The notes beneath the pieces were generated by a model. The model was not told where the DNA came from. It saw nothing but the letters and a program-made list of their open reading frames with translations, and did no database searches. The position numbers and the translations under genes were made by a program. Positions 23,778-33,085 of a stretch of DNA of 64,000 nucleotides are shown piece by piece. Source of the stretch: CAZHGD01 sp964531735 (GTDB lineage Bacteria > Armatimonadota > UBA10988). The stretch's first letter is position 1. Every line of letters starts with the position of its first letter. Where the stretch lies: contig CAZHGD010000003.1 of assembly GCA_964531735.1 (NCBI GenBank), positions 1 through 64,000 on the forward strand, given 5' to 3'.

Positions 23778-24055
23778 GCGGCCAGCGCCTGGTCAATCTC
23801 GGCAGCCAACTGGGCGAGTAGCTGCTGGCGGACGTCGGGCGTCGGATTGGCGAACTCCTCGTCCGTCAACCGGATCTGCAGGTAGGTCACCTTGGCGCCG
23901 CCGCCGTGCTGTTGGGTCAGGTAGCCAAACGCGATGCGGTAGCCGTCGTGGTCGGCGATATCGCGGACGTAGCCGGGGCGGAGGCCACGGCTACGCATCA
24001 AGGCCTTGGCTTCGGATACGAGTCGGTGATAGGCCAGTTCGGGATCTTCTGCCAT
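23774..24055 (-). CDS. Small soluble protein, unknown function
   Basis: 93 aa: begins MAEDPELAYHRLVSEAKALMRSRG and ends in a predicted helix RQQLLAQLAAEIDQALAA. There are no signals, TM segments or known motifs. Reading-frame support comes from the 4-base overlap with the downstream GGDEF-like gene, suggesting a two-gene operon and a possible functional partnership. Family unrecognised. Confidence 0.65.
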   Translation of the reverse strand: MAEDPELAYHRLVSEAKALMRSRGLRPGYVRDIADHDGYRIAFGYLTQQHGGGAKVTYLQIRLTDEEFANPTPDVRQQLLAQLAAEIDQALAA

Positions 24056-24196
24056 GTGCCGTGCTCATGTCCTTCATCCATCGTAGCACCGCGGTAGTGC
24101 GTCGTCAAAAACGGCTGTGGCTGCCAGCGCGTGCTGGCACTCCGCGCCGGTTTCGGCTACCATGCGGCCACCGGCCCTGGCCGCGGAGAGCGACGC

Positions 24197-26101
24197 ATGA
24201 CCACGCTGACCACGGTGATCCTCAGCGCCAGCCTGCTGGCGCCCAAAGACCTCGGCAACGGCTTCCTCGACCATGGCGTAGCCACGCCGGTGAGCAATCA
24301 CCGGGGCATTGTGGCCACCGTTGACGGTCAGGGCCATGGTGTGGCCCTCGCCTGGCTGTACGACCACAGCGGCTGCTACGCGCTGCTGCTGGTGGATGTC
24401 GACACGGGCAAGTCCGAGCAGATCGCCGTGCCGTTCCCGTCCAGCGGCGATTGCCCCTTCGCCTCCATCCTGTCCACCGGCAACCGGTTCTACACCCACT
24501 TCGGCAGCTACTTCACCGAGTTCGACCCCACCAAGCGGGCCTTCACGTTCCACCACAAGACCGCGCCCCAGATGGCCATGAGCATGGCCGAGGACGACCA
24601 GGGCGTGATCTGGTCGGTGACCTATCCGGGTAGCGGCGTGGTCTCGTACAACCCGAAGACGGGCGACTTCCGCGACTATGGGCACGTCTACAAGCAGAAC
24701 TGGGCGCAGTACCAGCGGTCGACGGCGTGCGACGATGCCGGCTGGGTCTACTTCGCCGTGGGCAACACGCGCAGCCAGGTGATCGCCCTCGACCCGCAGT
24801 CGGGTCAGGCCAAGCCGTTGCTGGCCGAGGGCGAGCGCGTGCAGGCCAGCGCGCTGGTGCAGCGCGATCTGGACGGCAAGGTCTACGCGCATCCCGGTGG
24901 GCCGGCCAAAGACAAGTGGATGGTGCTCTACCGCGGCGAGCGCCGCGACCTCGGCGAGCGCAAGGGGGCGCGCCTGAAGCCTTGCATCACCGGCAGTCAG
25001 GGCCTGTTCCACCGCGTCTTCCCCGACGGCCGCATCCTCAAGGATCTCGACACCGTCGAGAAGGTCGCGGTGGTGGAGAACCCGAAGACGAAGGAATCGA
25101 AGACCATTCGCTTCGAGTACACCAGCGACGGCGCCCACTGCATGTCGGTGGCGGCGGCACCGGGCGGCACGCTGTGCGGTGGCACCGCGTTCCCGATGCG
25201 CGCCTTCAGCTACAACCCACAGACCGACACCTGGACCAACCGGGCCGCGCACGGGCAATGGAACACCGTGGCTCGGCAGGGCGACCACTTCTTCGCCGGT
25301 GGCTACGGCCATGGCTTTCTGCTCGACTGGGATCCGGCGCGCCCCTGGGTGCCGACGGTGATCGGCAAGGAGTGCAATCCGAACTTCCTGGTCCAGAGCA
25401 ACCCCGACCCGGCGATCAACCGGCCGCACAAGCTGCTGGCGCATCCGGATGGCCGGACCCTGGTGCTGGCGGGCACGCCGGGCTATGGCTACACCGGCGG
25501 CGGCCTGCTGTTCTGGGACCGCGAGACGCGCCAGAGTGTGCTGGTCCACCATACCGAGTTGCTGCCCGAGCAGTCGACCATGAGCCTGGCCGCGCTGCCG
25601 AACGGCAAGCTGCTCGGCGGCACGACCACGGCGGCCGGCACCGGCGGCGAAGTCCATGCCAAGCAGGCCGAGCTGTACATCCTCGAGATGCGCACCAAGA
25701 AGATCGACTGGCACGAGCCGGTGTTCGCCGGTGTGCAGAACTACAACGACCTGCTGATGACGCCGAGCGGCCTGGTCTACGGCTTCGCCGACGGCGGCAC
25801 GTTCTTCGTGTTCGACCCGGCCACGCGCAAGGTGGTCCACAAGCAGGTCACCAGCACCGAGTTCGGCGGCACCTCGGGTGGCCAGGGGCCGCGCATCTTC
25901 GTGGTCGGCCCCGACCAGACCATCTACATCCTGTTCGGCCGCGGCATCGCCAGCGTGGACGCCAAGACGTACGCCATCACCATGCTGGCGCAGTCGCCGG
26001 TACCCATCGCGGTCGGTGGTGACTACCTCGACGGCCGCCTCTGGTTCGTCTCCGGATCGCACGTGCTGAGTTGGCAGGTACCGGCCAAGCAGGCCAAATA
26101 G
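24197..26101 (+). CDS. Beta-propeller (PQQ/NHL-like) protein
   Basis: 634 aa from the ATG at 24197, preceded by GGAGAG; an in-frame GTG at 24131 has no ribosome-binding site. Repeated blade-like units include LLVDVDTGKSEQI, GVVSYNPKTGDFRDYG, VIALDPQSGQAKPL, FSYNPQTDTWTNRA, FFVFDPATRKVVH and IASVDAKTYAITM, i.e. xxxDPxTGxxxxL-type strands of a beta-propeller. The first 16 residues are mildly hydrophobic but not a clear signal peptide. It heads a co-directional run with GH16 and a second glycosidase, suggesting carbohydrate binding or modification. Enzymatic role unknown. Confidence 0.75.
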   Translation: MTTLTTVILSASLLAPKDLGNGFLDHGVATPVSNHRGIVATVDGQGHGVALAWLYDHSGCYALLLVDVDTGKSEQIAVPFPSSGDCPFASILSTGNRFYTHFGSYFTEFDPTKRAFTFHHKTAPQMAMSMAEDDQGVIWSVTYPGSGVVSYNPKTGDFRDYGHVYKQNWAQYQRSTACDDAGWVYFAVGNTRSQVIALDPQSGQAKPLLAEGERVQASALVQRDLDGKVYAHPGGPAKDKWMVLYRGERRDLGERKGARLKPCITGSQGLFHRVFPDGRILKDLDTVEKVAVVENPKTKESKTIRFEYTSDGAHCMSVAAAPGGTLCGGTAFPMRAFSYNPQTDTWTNRAAHGQWNTVARQGDHFFAGGYGHGFLLDWDPARPWVPTVIGKECNPNFLVQSNPDPAINRPHKLLAHPDGRTLVLAGTPGYGYTGGGLLFWDRETRQSVLVHHTELLPEQSTMSLAALPNGKLLGGTTTAAGTGGEVHAKQAELYILEMRTKKIDWHEPVFAGVQNYNDLLMTPSGLVYGFADGGTFFVFDPATRKVVHKQVTSTEFGGTSGGQGPRIFVVGPDQTIYILFGRGIASVDAKTYAITMLAQSPVPIAVGGDYLDGRLWFVSGSHVLSWQVPAKQAK

Positions 26102-26117
26102 CGTGGAGTGACTCGAC

Positions 26118-26888
26118 ATGGTGCTACGCCTCGTTTGCGGTGCCGGCCTGGCGCTGGCCGGGCTGATGTGTTTCGCCGCGCCAACCGAGTGGCTGCCCGA
26201 GCCGCCGGCCGGCAAGACCTGGCAGTTGGTCTGGGCCGACGAGTTCGACGGTGAACAGCTCGACCAGAACAAGTGGTCCATCCCTGAGTACAAGCGCCGC
26301 GACGGCTACTGGAGCCGCAAGGCCATCCGCCTGGATGGTCAGGGGCATCTGGTCATCAGCGCGCTGAAGGACGGCGACCGCTACCTCGACGGCTGCGTGC
26401 GCACTCGCGGCAAGTTCGAGCATGCCTTCGGCTACTGGTCGTGCCGGGCCCAGTTGCAGCAGCAGCAGGGCCACTGGACCGCCTTCTGGCTGATGTGCGA
26501 CAGCCAGGGGAAGATCGGCAACGACGGCCGCGACGGCACCGAGATCGACATCATGGAGAAGCCGTCGCTGGACGACAAGCTGCAGCACGCGTTGCACTGG
26601 GACGGCTACGGCAAGGACCACAAGTCGGCGGGCCACGCGTTCAGCGTGCCCGGCATCAGGTCGGGCTTCCATGTGTTCAGCCTGTGGTGGACACCGACCG
26701 AGTACATCTTCTACGTCGACGGTAAGGAGACCTGGCGCACCAAGGCGGGCGGTGTCTGCCAGGTGCGGGTGTTCGTCAAGCTGAGCGACGAGATCGGCAA
26801 GTGGGCCGGTGACATCAGCAAGGCCAAGCTGCCCGACGACTTCGTGGTCGACTACGTGCGCGTGTGGGACCTGGTGGACGCGAAGTAG
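26118..26888 (+). CDS. Secreted glycoside hydrolase family 16
   Basis: 256 aa with an N-terminal signal peptide (about 1-20). WQLVWADEFDGEQLDQNKWSI is the GH16 N-terminal strand, and DGTEIDIMEKP holds the catalytic E-x-D-x-x-E motif (E142, D144, E147). FHVFSLWWTPTEYIFYVDGKETWRT and VDYVRVWDL complete the jelly roll. GH16 members cleave beta-1,3/1,4-glucans, agarose, carrageenan or porphyran; which one applies here is not resolvable. It is 16 bases after the propeller gene. Confidence 0.92.
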   Translation: MVLRLVCGAGLALAGLMCFAAPTEWLPEPPAGKTWQLVWADEFDGEQLDQNKWSIPEYKRRDGYWSRKAIRLDGQGHLVISALKDGDRYLDGCVRTRGKFEHAFGYWSCRAQLQQQQGHWTAFWLMCDSQGKIGNDGRDGTEIDIMEKPSLDDKLQHALHWDGYGKDHKSAGHAFSVPGIRSGFHVFSLWWTPTEYIFYVDGKETWRTKAGGVCQVRVFVKLSDEIGKWAGDISKAKLPDDFVVDYVRVWDLVDAK

Positions 26889-26916
26889 ACCGCATCGAGA
26901 ACGGTGAGGTGGCCCG

Positions 26917-28734
26917 ATGCGACGGTTCTGGGCGGTGTGGCTCGCGGTGCTTCTGGCGGCCGGCAGCAGCTCGGCCCAGAGCTTCGTGTCGGCCGACGGC
27001 CGGCGCGTGTTCCGCCACGGCGTCGGCTGGTCGCCGTGGCACGCGAAGTACGGCTGGCACCGCCCGCCCGAGGTGATCGCGCAGGACTGGGGCCTGCTGG
27101 CCGGCCTCAGGGCCAATGCGCTGCGCACCTGGGGGCCGACCAGTGCCGCCGGGCTGGCCGAGGCCGTGGCACACGGGCTGGCCTGGCTGCCCGAACTCGG
27201 GCGCGGGAAACGGCCGCAGACCATCTTCCGCGATGGCAGCCAGGCCGGCATGCCGGTCTTCTGCGCGCCGGAGACGCTGGCCGACATTCGCGAGCAGGGC
27301 CGCAAGCTGGCCCGGGCGGTGGCCGGCCAGCCGGGCCTGCTCGGCTACAACCTGGGCAACGAGTACACCTGCACGGGCCAGGACAGCCGCAAGAACTACG
27401 TCTACCACGGCTTCGACCCCGTCACGCTGGCCGCGTTCCGCCAGCGGCTGGGCCAGCGGTTCGGCACCATCGATCAGCTCAACACGGCCGCCGGCACGCG
27501 GTTCGCTTCGTTCGACGAGGTGACGCCGCCGGGCGGCGTGGACCGCAGTGTGGTGTGGTGGGAGTGGTGGCTGTTCCAGCGCTCGACGGTGACGGCCATG
27601 CTACGGGCCGGCGTCGAGGGCATTCGCGAAGTGGACCGCACGGCGCCCATCACCTATGCCCGCCTGTGCGGTAACCGCTGGGACCCGGCGACCGAGGACC
27701 TCGACCTGCCGTTCACCGAACTCGCCGGCGACAACCTCTACTTCCACTGGGACAACGACTGGGGCAAGTTCTGCGCGCGGCTCGACCGCGTCATCGGTCC
27801 CGGCCGGCCGGCGGTGCTCACCGAGGGCGGCGTCAACACGCTCCGTGTGCCCAACCCGGCGACGGCGGCCCGGCAGATCAAGCAGATGCTCTGGATGAGC
27901 GTGCTCCACCCCGAAGTGGCCGGCATCTTCCCGTTCGTCTACTGCGATGAGTGGTGGGCCGGCGGCAACGAGCAGAAGCAGGAAGGCGAGGGCGCCTACT
28001 GGGGCCTGTTGACCGCCGACCGGCAGCCGAAGTCGACGTATCACGCGGTGGCCGACACCTATCGGACCTTCGACGAGCTGGGTCGGCTGCTGACCGAGCG
28101 GCAGTCGCCACCGGAGGTGGTGCTGACCAACCAGGTTGTCGACTGGTGGCGTGGCGGCCACGGGCCCAGCGCCGATGAGGTCTCGCGCTGGCTCTATCGT
28201 CACGGTGTCAGCTTCCGGGTGGTCTCGCTGCTCCAGCCCGAAACGCTGCGCCAGACCAACTGCGCCAAGCTGGTCATGCTCGATGGCACGCTGCCCGACG
28301 AGCCCGACGGCACCTGCCCGGCGGCCGACGCGCTGAGTGCTCAGGTGCGCAACGTCGGCCCGGTGCTCAACCTCTGCGCCGAGCCCGGCCGGCGCCTCTA
28401 CCGTGACCGCGCCAAGCCGGACGACCGTCCCGCCGCGCCGACCGGCGACTGGGCGGCGGCGCTGGCTGCGTACCTCGGGCAGCGCCAGCGACTGACGGTC
28501 ACGCCGGCGGGCGCCGGCGAGGTGTTCTGGCGCCAGTTCACCGCCGGCGACCAGCGCTACCTGCTGGTGGTCAACAGCGGCACCGCGCCGCTGGCGACGG
28601 TGCAGATCAGCCGCCGCGCGAGCGACTTGTCGCTGGTGGCCGCAGATGGCGCCAAGCTCGTCGCAGCCGGCGACGGCGCCGAGCTGCGCGGGCTGGACAC
28701 CTTCGCCGTGGTGACGGTGAAGCCGCCGACCTGA
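26917..28734 (+). CDS. Secreted (beta/alpha)8 glycoside hydrolase, clan GH-A-like
   Basis: 605 aa. Signal peptide 1-20 (ending SSA-QS). A TIM barrel spans about 25-400. YNLGNEYTC supplies the putative acid/base E149 after an Asn, as in clan GH-A, and VLTEGGVN the putative nucleophile E303. FPFVYCDEWWAGG lies at the barrel end. A GATase-like segment (AKLVMLDGTLPDEPDG) and a small beta-domain follow. It resembles GH5/GH42/GH2-type beta-glycosidases; I cannot assign the family. It is 28 bases after the GH16 gene. Confidence 0.75.
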   Translation: MRRFWAVWLAVLLAAGSSSAQSFVSADGRRVFRHGVGWSPWHAKYGWHRPPEVIAQDWGLLAGLRANALRTWGPTSAAGLAEAVAHGLAWLPELGRGKRPQTIFRDGSQAGMPVFCAPETLADIREQGRKLARAVAGQPGLLGYNLGNEYTCTGQDSRKNYVYHGFDPVTLAAFRQRLGQRFGTIDQLNTAAGTRFASFDEVTPPGGVDRSVVWWEWWLFQRSTVTAMLRAGVEGIREVDRTAPITYARLCGNRWDPATEDLDLPFTELAGDNLYFHWDNDWGKFCARLDRVIGPGRPAVLTEGGVNTLRVPNPATAARQIKQMLWMSVLHPEVAGIFPFVYCDEWWAGGNEQKQEGEGAYWGLLTADRQPKSTYHAVADTYRTFDELGRLLTERQSPPEVVLTNQVVDWWRGGHGPSADEVSRWLYRHGVSFRVVSLLQPETLRQTNCAKLVMLDGTLPDEPDGTCPAADALSAQVRNVGPVLNLCAEPGRRLYRDRAKPDDRPAAPTGDWAAALAAYLGQRQRLTVTPAGAGEVFWRQFTAGDQRYLLVVNSGTAPLATVQISRRASDLSLVAADGAKLVAAGDGAELRGLDTFAVVTVKPPT

Positions 28735-28755
28735 CGCCGCTGGAGGGTTGAGCCC

Positions 28756-31700
28756 ATGCCGACCGACACGGTGGTCCTGGAGCGGCCGACCTTGCCGGTC
28801 CTGGTGCGGGCCGACGCTATCGTGGTGGGCGGTTCGCTGGCCGGCGTCGCTGCGGCCATTGCTCTGGCTGAAGCCGGGCGGCAGGTGTTCCTGGTCGAGT
28901 CGCGCACCTACCTGGGCCGCGAGCTCACCGCCACGCTGCGACCCTGGCTGCCGGCCGACGAGCCACTGCCGCCGCTGCTCGCCCGCTGCGCCGAGGGCGC
29001 CCCGAAGACGCCGCACGGTGAGCTGGCGCTGCGCCTCGACCAGGTGAAGCTGGCTCTCGAAGACGAGCTGCTCGCACACGGGGTCGGCCTGCTCTACGCG
29101 AGCACCCCGGTGGCCGTGTGCGCCGCCTCAGCCGGCGTGAGCGGTGTGGTGGTGGCCAACAAGTCCGGCCGCCAGGTGTTGGCCGCTAACCTGGTGCTCG
29201 ACACCACCGAGACCGCCCTGGTTGCGCGCGTGGCCGGCGCCGCGTTCGGCCGGGTGACGCCCGGCCGGGACTACTACACCCGTACGCTGGAGTTCACCGG
29301 TGCCGGCGAGACACCGTCGCACTACCTGCCCGTACCGCCTGAACTCGGCCTGGCGTACGATCGGGTGCTCGTACACGACGGCCATGCCGGGTCCGGGCAC
29401 GTGCTCGTCGAGTACACCGTCGAGCTGACGGTGCAGGACTTCGATCTGGCCGACCGCTGCCGGCGCGAGGCCGAGGCGCGGCGGCGCGGCGTTGCTCTGG
29501 CCGCCTGGCTGACCGGCGAGGTGGCGGCGTTCGGTGGCGCCTGGCTCGCGGGCAGCTCCTACGAGCTGCACGGCCCGGCCACCTCGGGGCTGGCCGATCC
29601 GGTGCCGGAGTGGGCGGCGGGCCGGCCACTGGAGTCGCTCGCCGGCCCGCTGCGCGGGCTGTGGTGCCTCAACGGCGCCGCGCGCCTGCCCGAAGAGCAC
29701 CTGTACCGGCTCGTGGCACCGGTGTCGGCCTGCGAGCTCGGCAGCGGCATCGCCCAGTCGCTGGCTGCCCGCTGGCCGCAGGTCTCGGCGAGCGGCGATG
29801 GTCCGTCGCTGTCTGGCCACAGCACGTGTCCGCGCGGGTCGTTGGCGGTGCGCGAGCCGTCGGCTCCACGGCCGGGCCGCCGCTACCCGCAGCAGGCGAT
29901 GGCGCCGCAGTCGCTGCCGGTGGCCGGCGCGGTCGAGGTGCTGGTGGCCGGTGGCGGCACCAGCGGCGCCACCGCCGCCATCACGGCGGCCGGTGAGGGG
30001 GTCTCGACGCTCGTCATCGACCAGCAGCCGGCCCTGGGCGGTACGGGCACCATCGGCGGCGTCGACAGCTATTGGTTTGGCCGGCCGGTGGCGTTCGCGG
30101 CGCGCAACGCGGCGCGCGTGGCGCAGGTGGCAACGGTGCTGCACCAGCCCGGGGCGCGGCGCTGGAACCTCGAGGCCAAGCAGCACGCGCTACAGTCGGC
30201 TGCCGCGGAGGCCGGTGCCGAGGTGTGGTCGCGGGTCACGGTGTTCGGCGCGGTCATGGCCGGCGAGCACACCGTGCGCGGCGTGGTGGTGGCCACCGAC
30301 TACGGGCCGGCGGCGCTGCTCGGCGAGGTGGTCATCGATGCCACGGGTGACGGCGACGTGGCCGCCTTCGCGGGTGCCGAGACCGTCACCGGCTCGCGAG
30401 CCGACCACCTGACCATGTGGTACTCGCTGATCGGCTTTCCGGAGCCGGGCCGCAGTGCGAACAACTTCACCAGCCTGGTCGACGTGGCCGACATTGAGGA
30501 CGTCACCCGCGCCATTCTGGCCGGGCGGCGTCGCGGCGGCCGGTGCAGCGACCACGGCATCATGGTGGCGCCGCGCGAGAGCCGTCACGTGCGCGGCGAG
30601 GCCACCGTGACACTCACCGACCAGCTCCGCCAGCGGTGCTGGCCCGACGTGGTCAACCGCCACTTCAGCAACCACGACATCAAGGGCCAGACCACATCGC
30701 CGTGGCTGCTGGCGGGCCTGGTGCCGCCGAACCTGGAGATCGAGCTGCCCTATCGGGCCCTGCTGCCCGCCGGGCTGGACCACCTGCTGGTGGCGGGCAA
30801 GGCCATCTCGGTAGACCACGACGGCCTGCCGGCGGTGCGGATGCAGGCCGACCTGGAGAACCTCGGCGGCGTGGTCGGCCTGGCCGCGGCGATGGCCGTT
30901 CGGGCGCAGCAGTGCGTGCGTCAGGTCGACGTGCCGGCGCTACAAGCGCGGCTCGTGGCCGCCGGTCTGCTGCCGGCCGAGGTGATCGGCCGGCGGCTCC
31001 AGCCCCGCTGCTGGGACGATGGCGAGTTGCCCGACCTGGTGGCGGCGCTGGTGGCCGACGGGCCACTGTCGGCCTGGCAGGACATGCCGATGGAGGCGGT
31101 CCACCGCGGCCCGATTCCGTTCGTCGAGGTCTGCACCGCCGGCCCGCGCATCGTGCCGCTGCTGGCAGCGGCGTTGGCCACCGCCCCACCCGCCCGTCGC
31201 GTGGTGCTGGCGCAAGCCCTGGCCTGGTACCGCTCGCCGCTCGGCGTGCCGGTGTTGGTCGAAGCCATCGAGCGGCTGCTCACCGGCGCCAAGATCCCGC
31301 CGCGGACCACCCGCATCCGGCATGCCAACCTGCCGCCCGACCAGGGCGCCGCGCCCGAAGCGGTGTACCTGCTCAACAGTCTCGGCTGGGTCCGCGATCG
31401 GCGCGCGCTGCCGCTCTGGCAGCGCGTGGTCGACCTCCTCGACCCCCAGCCCGACGACTTCCGTGACGGTGCGCTGGGCACCTGGTGCTATGTCGCCGCG
31501 GTCTGTGCCGGGGCCGAACGGCTCGGCGATCCGGACGCCGTGCCGCTGCTGCGGCAGTTGCACGCCTACCCGACCCTCCGCGAGTTGGTGGCGCGTGCAG
31601 GCTGCCAGCCCGACTTCCTGCTGGAGCGGCGGGCGCTACTGGAGCTGCTGATCGCTCGCGCGCTGGCGCGCTGCGGCTGTGCTGAGGGCTACCGGCTGCT

Positions 31701-31902
31701 GATCGACTACCTGGACGACAACCGCGGCTTGCTGGCGGCGCAGGCCGAGACGCAACTGACGCGGCTGAGCGGCCGCGACTTCGGCCAGGACGGCGCTGTC
31801 TGGTCCGCCTGGCTGGCGGAGGCCGCGCCCGTGCTGCGGCCGTGCCCGCTGGTCGACGACCCCGACGCCGCGCACGAAGCCCCGATCCAGGTGGCTACGT
31901 GA
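28756..31902 (+). CDS. Double FAD-dependent oxidoreductase (FAD_oxidored x2) fused to helical C-terminal domain
   Basis: 1048 aa. Module 1 (about 15-370) opens with ADAIVVGGSLAGVAAAIALAEAG, a GxGxxG-like dinucleotide fold with Ser in place of one Gly. Module 2 (about 390-740) has a better site, VLVAGGGTSGATAAITAAG, then GTGTIGGVDSYWFG, VIDATGDGDVAAFAG and MQADLENLGGVVGLAAAMA, typical of FAD_oxidored proteins found beside sugar-degradation genes. The C-terminal 300 residues are Leu/Ala-rich helices resembling HEAT-type repeats. No signal peptide, so probably cytoplasmic. Module 1 looks partly degenerate. Substrate unknown. Confidence 0.8.
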   Translation: MPTDTVVLERPTLPVLVRADAIVVGGSLAGVAAAIALAEAGRQVFLVESRTYLGRELTATLRPWLPADEPLPPLLARCAEGAPKTPHGELALRLDQVKLALEDELLAHGVGLLYASTPVAVCAASAGVSGVVVANKSGRQVLAANLVLDTTETALVARVAGAAFGRVTPGRDYYTRTLEFTGAGETPSHYLPVPPELGLAYDRVLVHDGHAGSGHVLVEYTVELTVQDFDLADRCRREAEARRRGVALAAWLTGEVAAFGGAWLAGSSYELHGPATSGLADPVPEWAAGRPLESLAGPLRGLWCLNGAARLPEEHLYRLVAPVSACELGSGIAQSLAARWPQVSASGDGPSLSGHSTCPRGSLAVREPSAPRPGRRYPQQAMAPQSLPVAGAVEVLVAGGGTSGATAAITAAGEGVSTLVIDQQPALGGTGTIGGVDSYWFGRPVAFAARNAARVAQVATVLHQPGARRWNLEAKQHALQSAAAEAGAEVWSRVTVFGAVMAGEHTVRGVVVATDYGPAALLGEVVIDATGDGDVAAFAGAETVTGSRADHLTMWYSLIGFPEPGRSANNFTSLVDVADIEDVTRAILAGRRRGGRCSDHGIMVAPRESRHVRGEATVTLTDQLRQRCWPDVVNRHFSNHDIKGQTTSPWLLAGLVPPNLEIELPYRALLPAGLDHLLVAGKAISVDHDGLPAVRMQADLENLGGVVGLAAAMAVRAQQCVRQVDVPALQARLVAAGLLPAEVIGRRLQPRCWDDGELPDLVAALVADGPLSAWQDMPMEAVHRGPIPFVEVCTAGPRIVPLLAAALATAPPARRVVLAQALAWYRSPLGVPVLVEAIERLLTGAKIPPRTTRIRHANLPPDQGAAPEAVYLLNSLGWVRDRRALPLWQRVVDLLDPQPDDFRDGALGTWCYVAAVCAGAERLGDPDAVPLLRQLHAYPTLRELVARAGCQPDFLLERRALLELLIARALARCGCAEGYRLLIDYLDDNRGLLAAQAETQLTRLSGRDFGQDGAVWSAWLAEAAPVLRPCPLVDDPDAAHEAPIQVAT

Positions 31903-33028
31903 CGGCGGCGGCTCGGCGACGCGAGGCGCGCCGGACCACCAGCACCACGGCTCCGAGCCCGAGCAGGACGACCGCCGCGATGGCGTCCACCGGCACCAGG
32001 ACCGGCTGCAGCCGCTTGACGACGCGTTTCGGTGGCGCCTGGGGCTGGTCGTCCGGCTGCAGCAGCAGGTCGTGGGCGCGGGCTGGCGCCGGCACATTGG
32101 CCTCGTAGACGGTCAGGTACGGGGTGGCCTCGCGCTGCGGTTGGCGCGGGTCGGTGCCGAAGGTGCCTTGCCAGCGCTCGGGCGTAATGGTCCAGGCCAC
32201 CTGCATCGCCATGCCCGGCATGATGGCGGTGCCGTCGGGCCAAACGGGCCGGCGCCGGTCAGGCGCCAGCACGGCCAGGACGTACGGGCGCTGCACCGCG
32301 TTGGCTTGGGCCGGATCGGTCTCCTGCGGCTGGCTGAACGGCACGAAGCCGTCTTCGGTAGCGTAGCTCAGGCTGAACGCCGGCAGGGCCACGGCGCGCC
32401 AGCCGTCGCCGGCTTCGGGCTCGAACTCGATGCTGACGAACGACCGGCCGGCCTGCTGCTGCTGGTTCAGCCAGGCCTTGAGCGGCTCGGTCAGCGCGTA
32501 GCCCTGGGCGTCGAGCCAGGGCTCGACGCCGGCTTTGGCAATGGCCTCCGGCTGGACGATCTCGACCACGCGCCCGCGGGCCTCGGCGGTGACCCGGCGG
32601 TCGGGCATGGCGTCGACGTAGGCCCCAGCGCGCATCCGCCGTACCAGCTTGGCCAGTGTCGTCGGCACCAACTGGCGTTGCCACTCCACCTGCGTGCTCA
32701 GCGACTGCAGCTCCGGCAGCCCCCAGTTCGGGGTCGCGAAGTCGTGGTCGCCGGCCGGAATCGCGTAGAGCAGCGCGGCGCGGCGCGCGTCGGTGGCCAC
32801 CGACGCCTGCACGATCACCGTCGCGTGCTGGCCGTCGTAGCGCACCGCCACCCGCTCGCCGACCAGTTCGGCGGTGCGGCCCGGCGGCGCCAGCCCGGCG
32901 GCCGCCCAGAGCTGGGCGGCCAGCAGCGGCCCGAGGAGCAGTAGAAAGAGAGACCGAGCCCAGCTCTGGGGAGGGGCAGCGGGCTCGGTCGATGGGGGCG
33001 TCGTAGCGTTTCGGTCTTGCTGTCTCAT
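31895..33028 (-). CDS. Secreted/membrane-anchored DUF2330-like protein
   Basis: 377 aa from the ATG at 33028; the longer open frame upstream runs over nikR and is rejected. There is an N-terminal signal/TM segment (about 25-46), a large extracytoplasmic domain beginning VGERVAVRYDGQHATVIVQASVATDARRAALLYAIPAG, and a C-terminal TM anchor (VDAIAAVVLLGLGAVVLVV) followed by a basic tail. The layout and the RVxVxYDG...ALLYAIPA pattern resemble DUF2330 proteins; this is my best guess only. Its 3' end overlaps the convergent FAD gene by 8 bases, and it diverges from nikR. Confidence 0.6.
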   Translation of the reverse strand: MRQQDRNATTPPSTEPAAPPQSWARSLFLLLLGPLLAAQLWAAAGLAPPGRTAELVGERVAVRYDGQHATVIVQASVATDARRAALLYAIPAGDHDFATPNWGLPELQSLSTQVEWQRQLVPTTLAKLVRRMRAGAYVDAMPDRRVTAEARGRVVEIVQPEAIAKAGVEPWLDAQGYALTEPLKAWLNQQQQAGRSFVSIEFEPEAGDGWRAVALPAFSLSYATEDGFVPFSQPQETDPAQANAVQRPYVLAVLAPDRRRPVWPDGTAIMPGMAMQVAWTITPERWQGTFGTDPRQPQREATPYLTVYEANVPAPARAHDLLLQPDDQPQAPPKRVVKRLQPVLVPVDAIAAVVLLGLGAVVLVVRRASRRRAAAVT

Positions 33029-33085
33029 CCGCAGGTTGGTCCCTGGCGACGGCCGATGTGTTACAGTACCAGAAAGGGTCGAGTC

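Noticed and set aside
23043..23885. Forward open frame of 280 codons opposite the GGDEF-like gene
   Set aside because: It has no recognisable motif and lies across a gene with clear GGDEF-domain features and coupled translation.
33029..33085. NikR operator in the nikR upstream region
   Set aside because: I looked for a GTATGA-N16-TCATAC-like dyad and found only an unpaired GTGTTACAG; not supportable.
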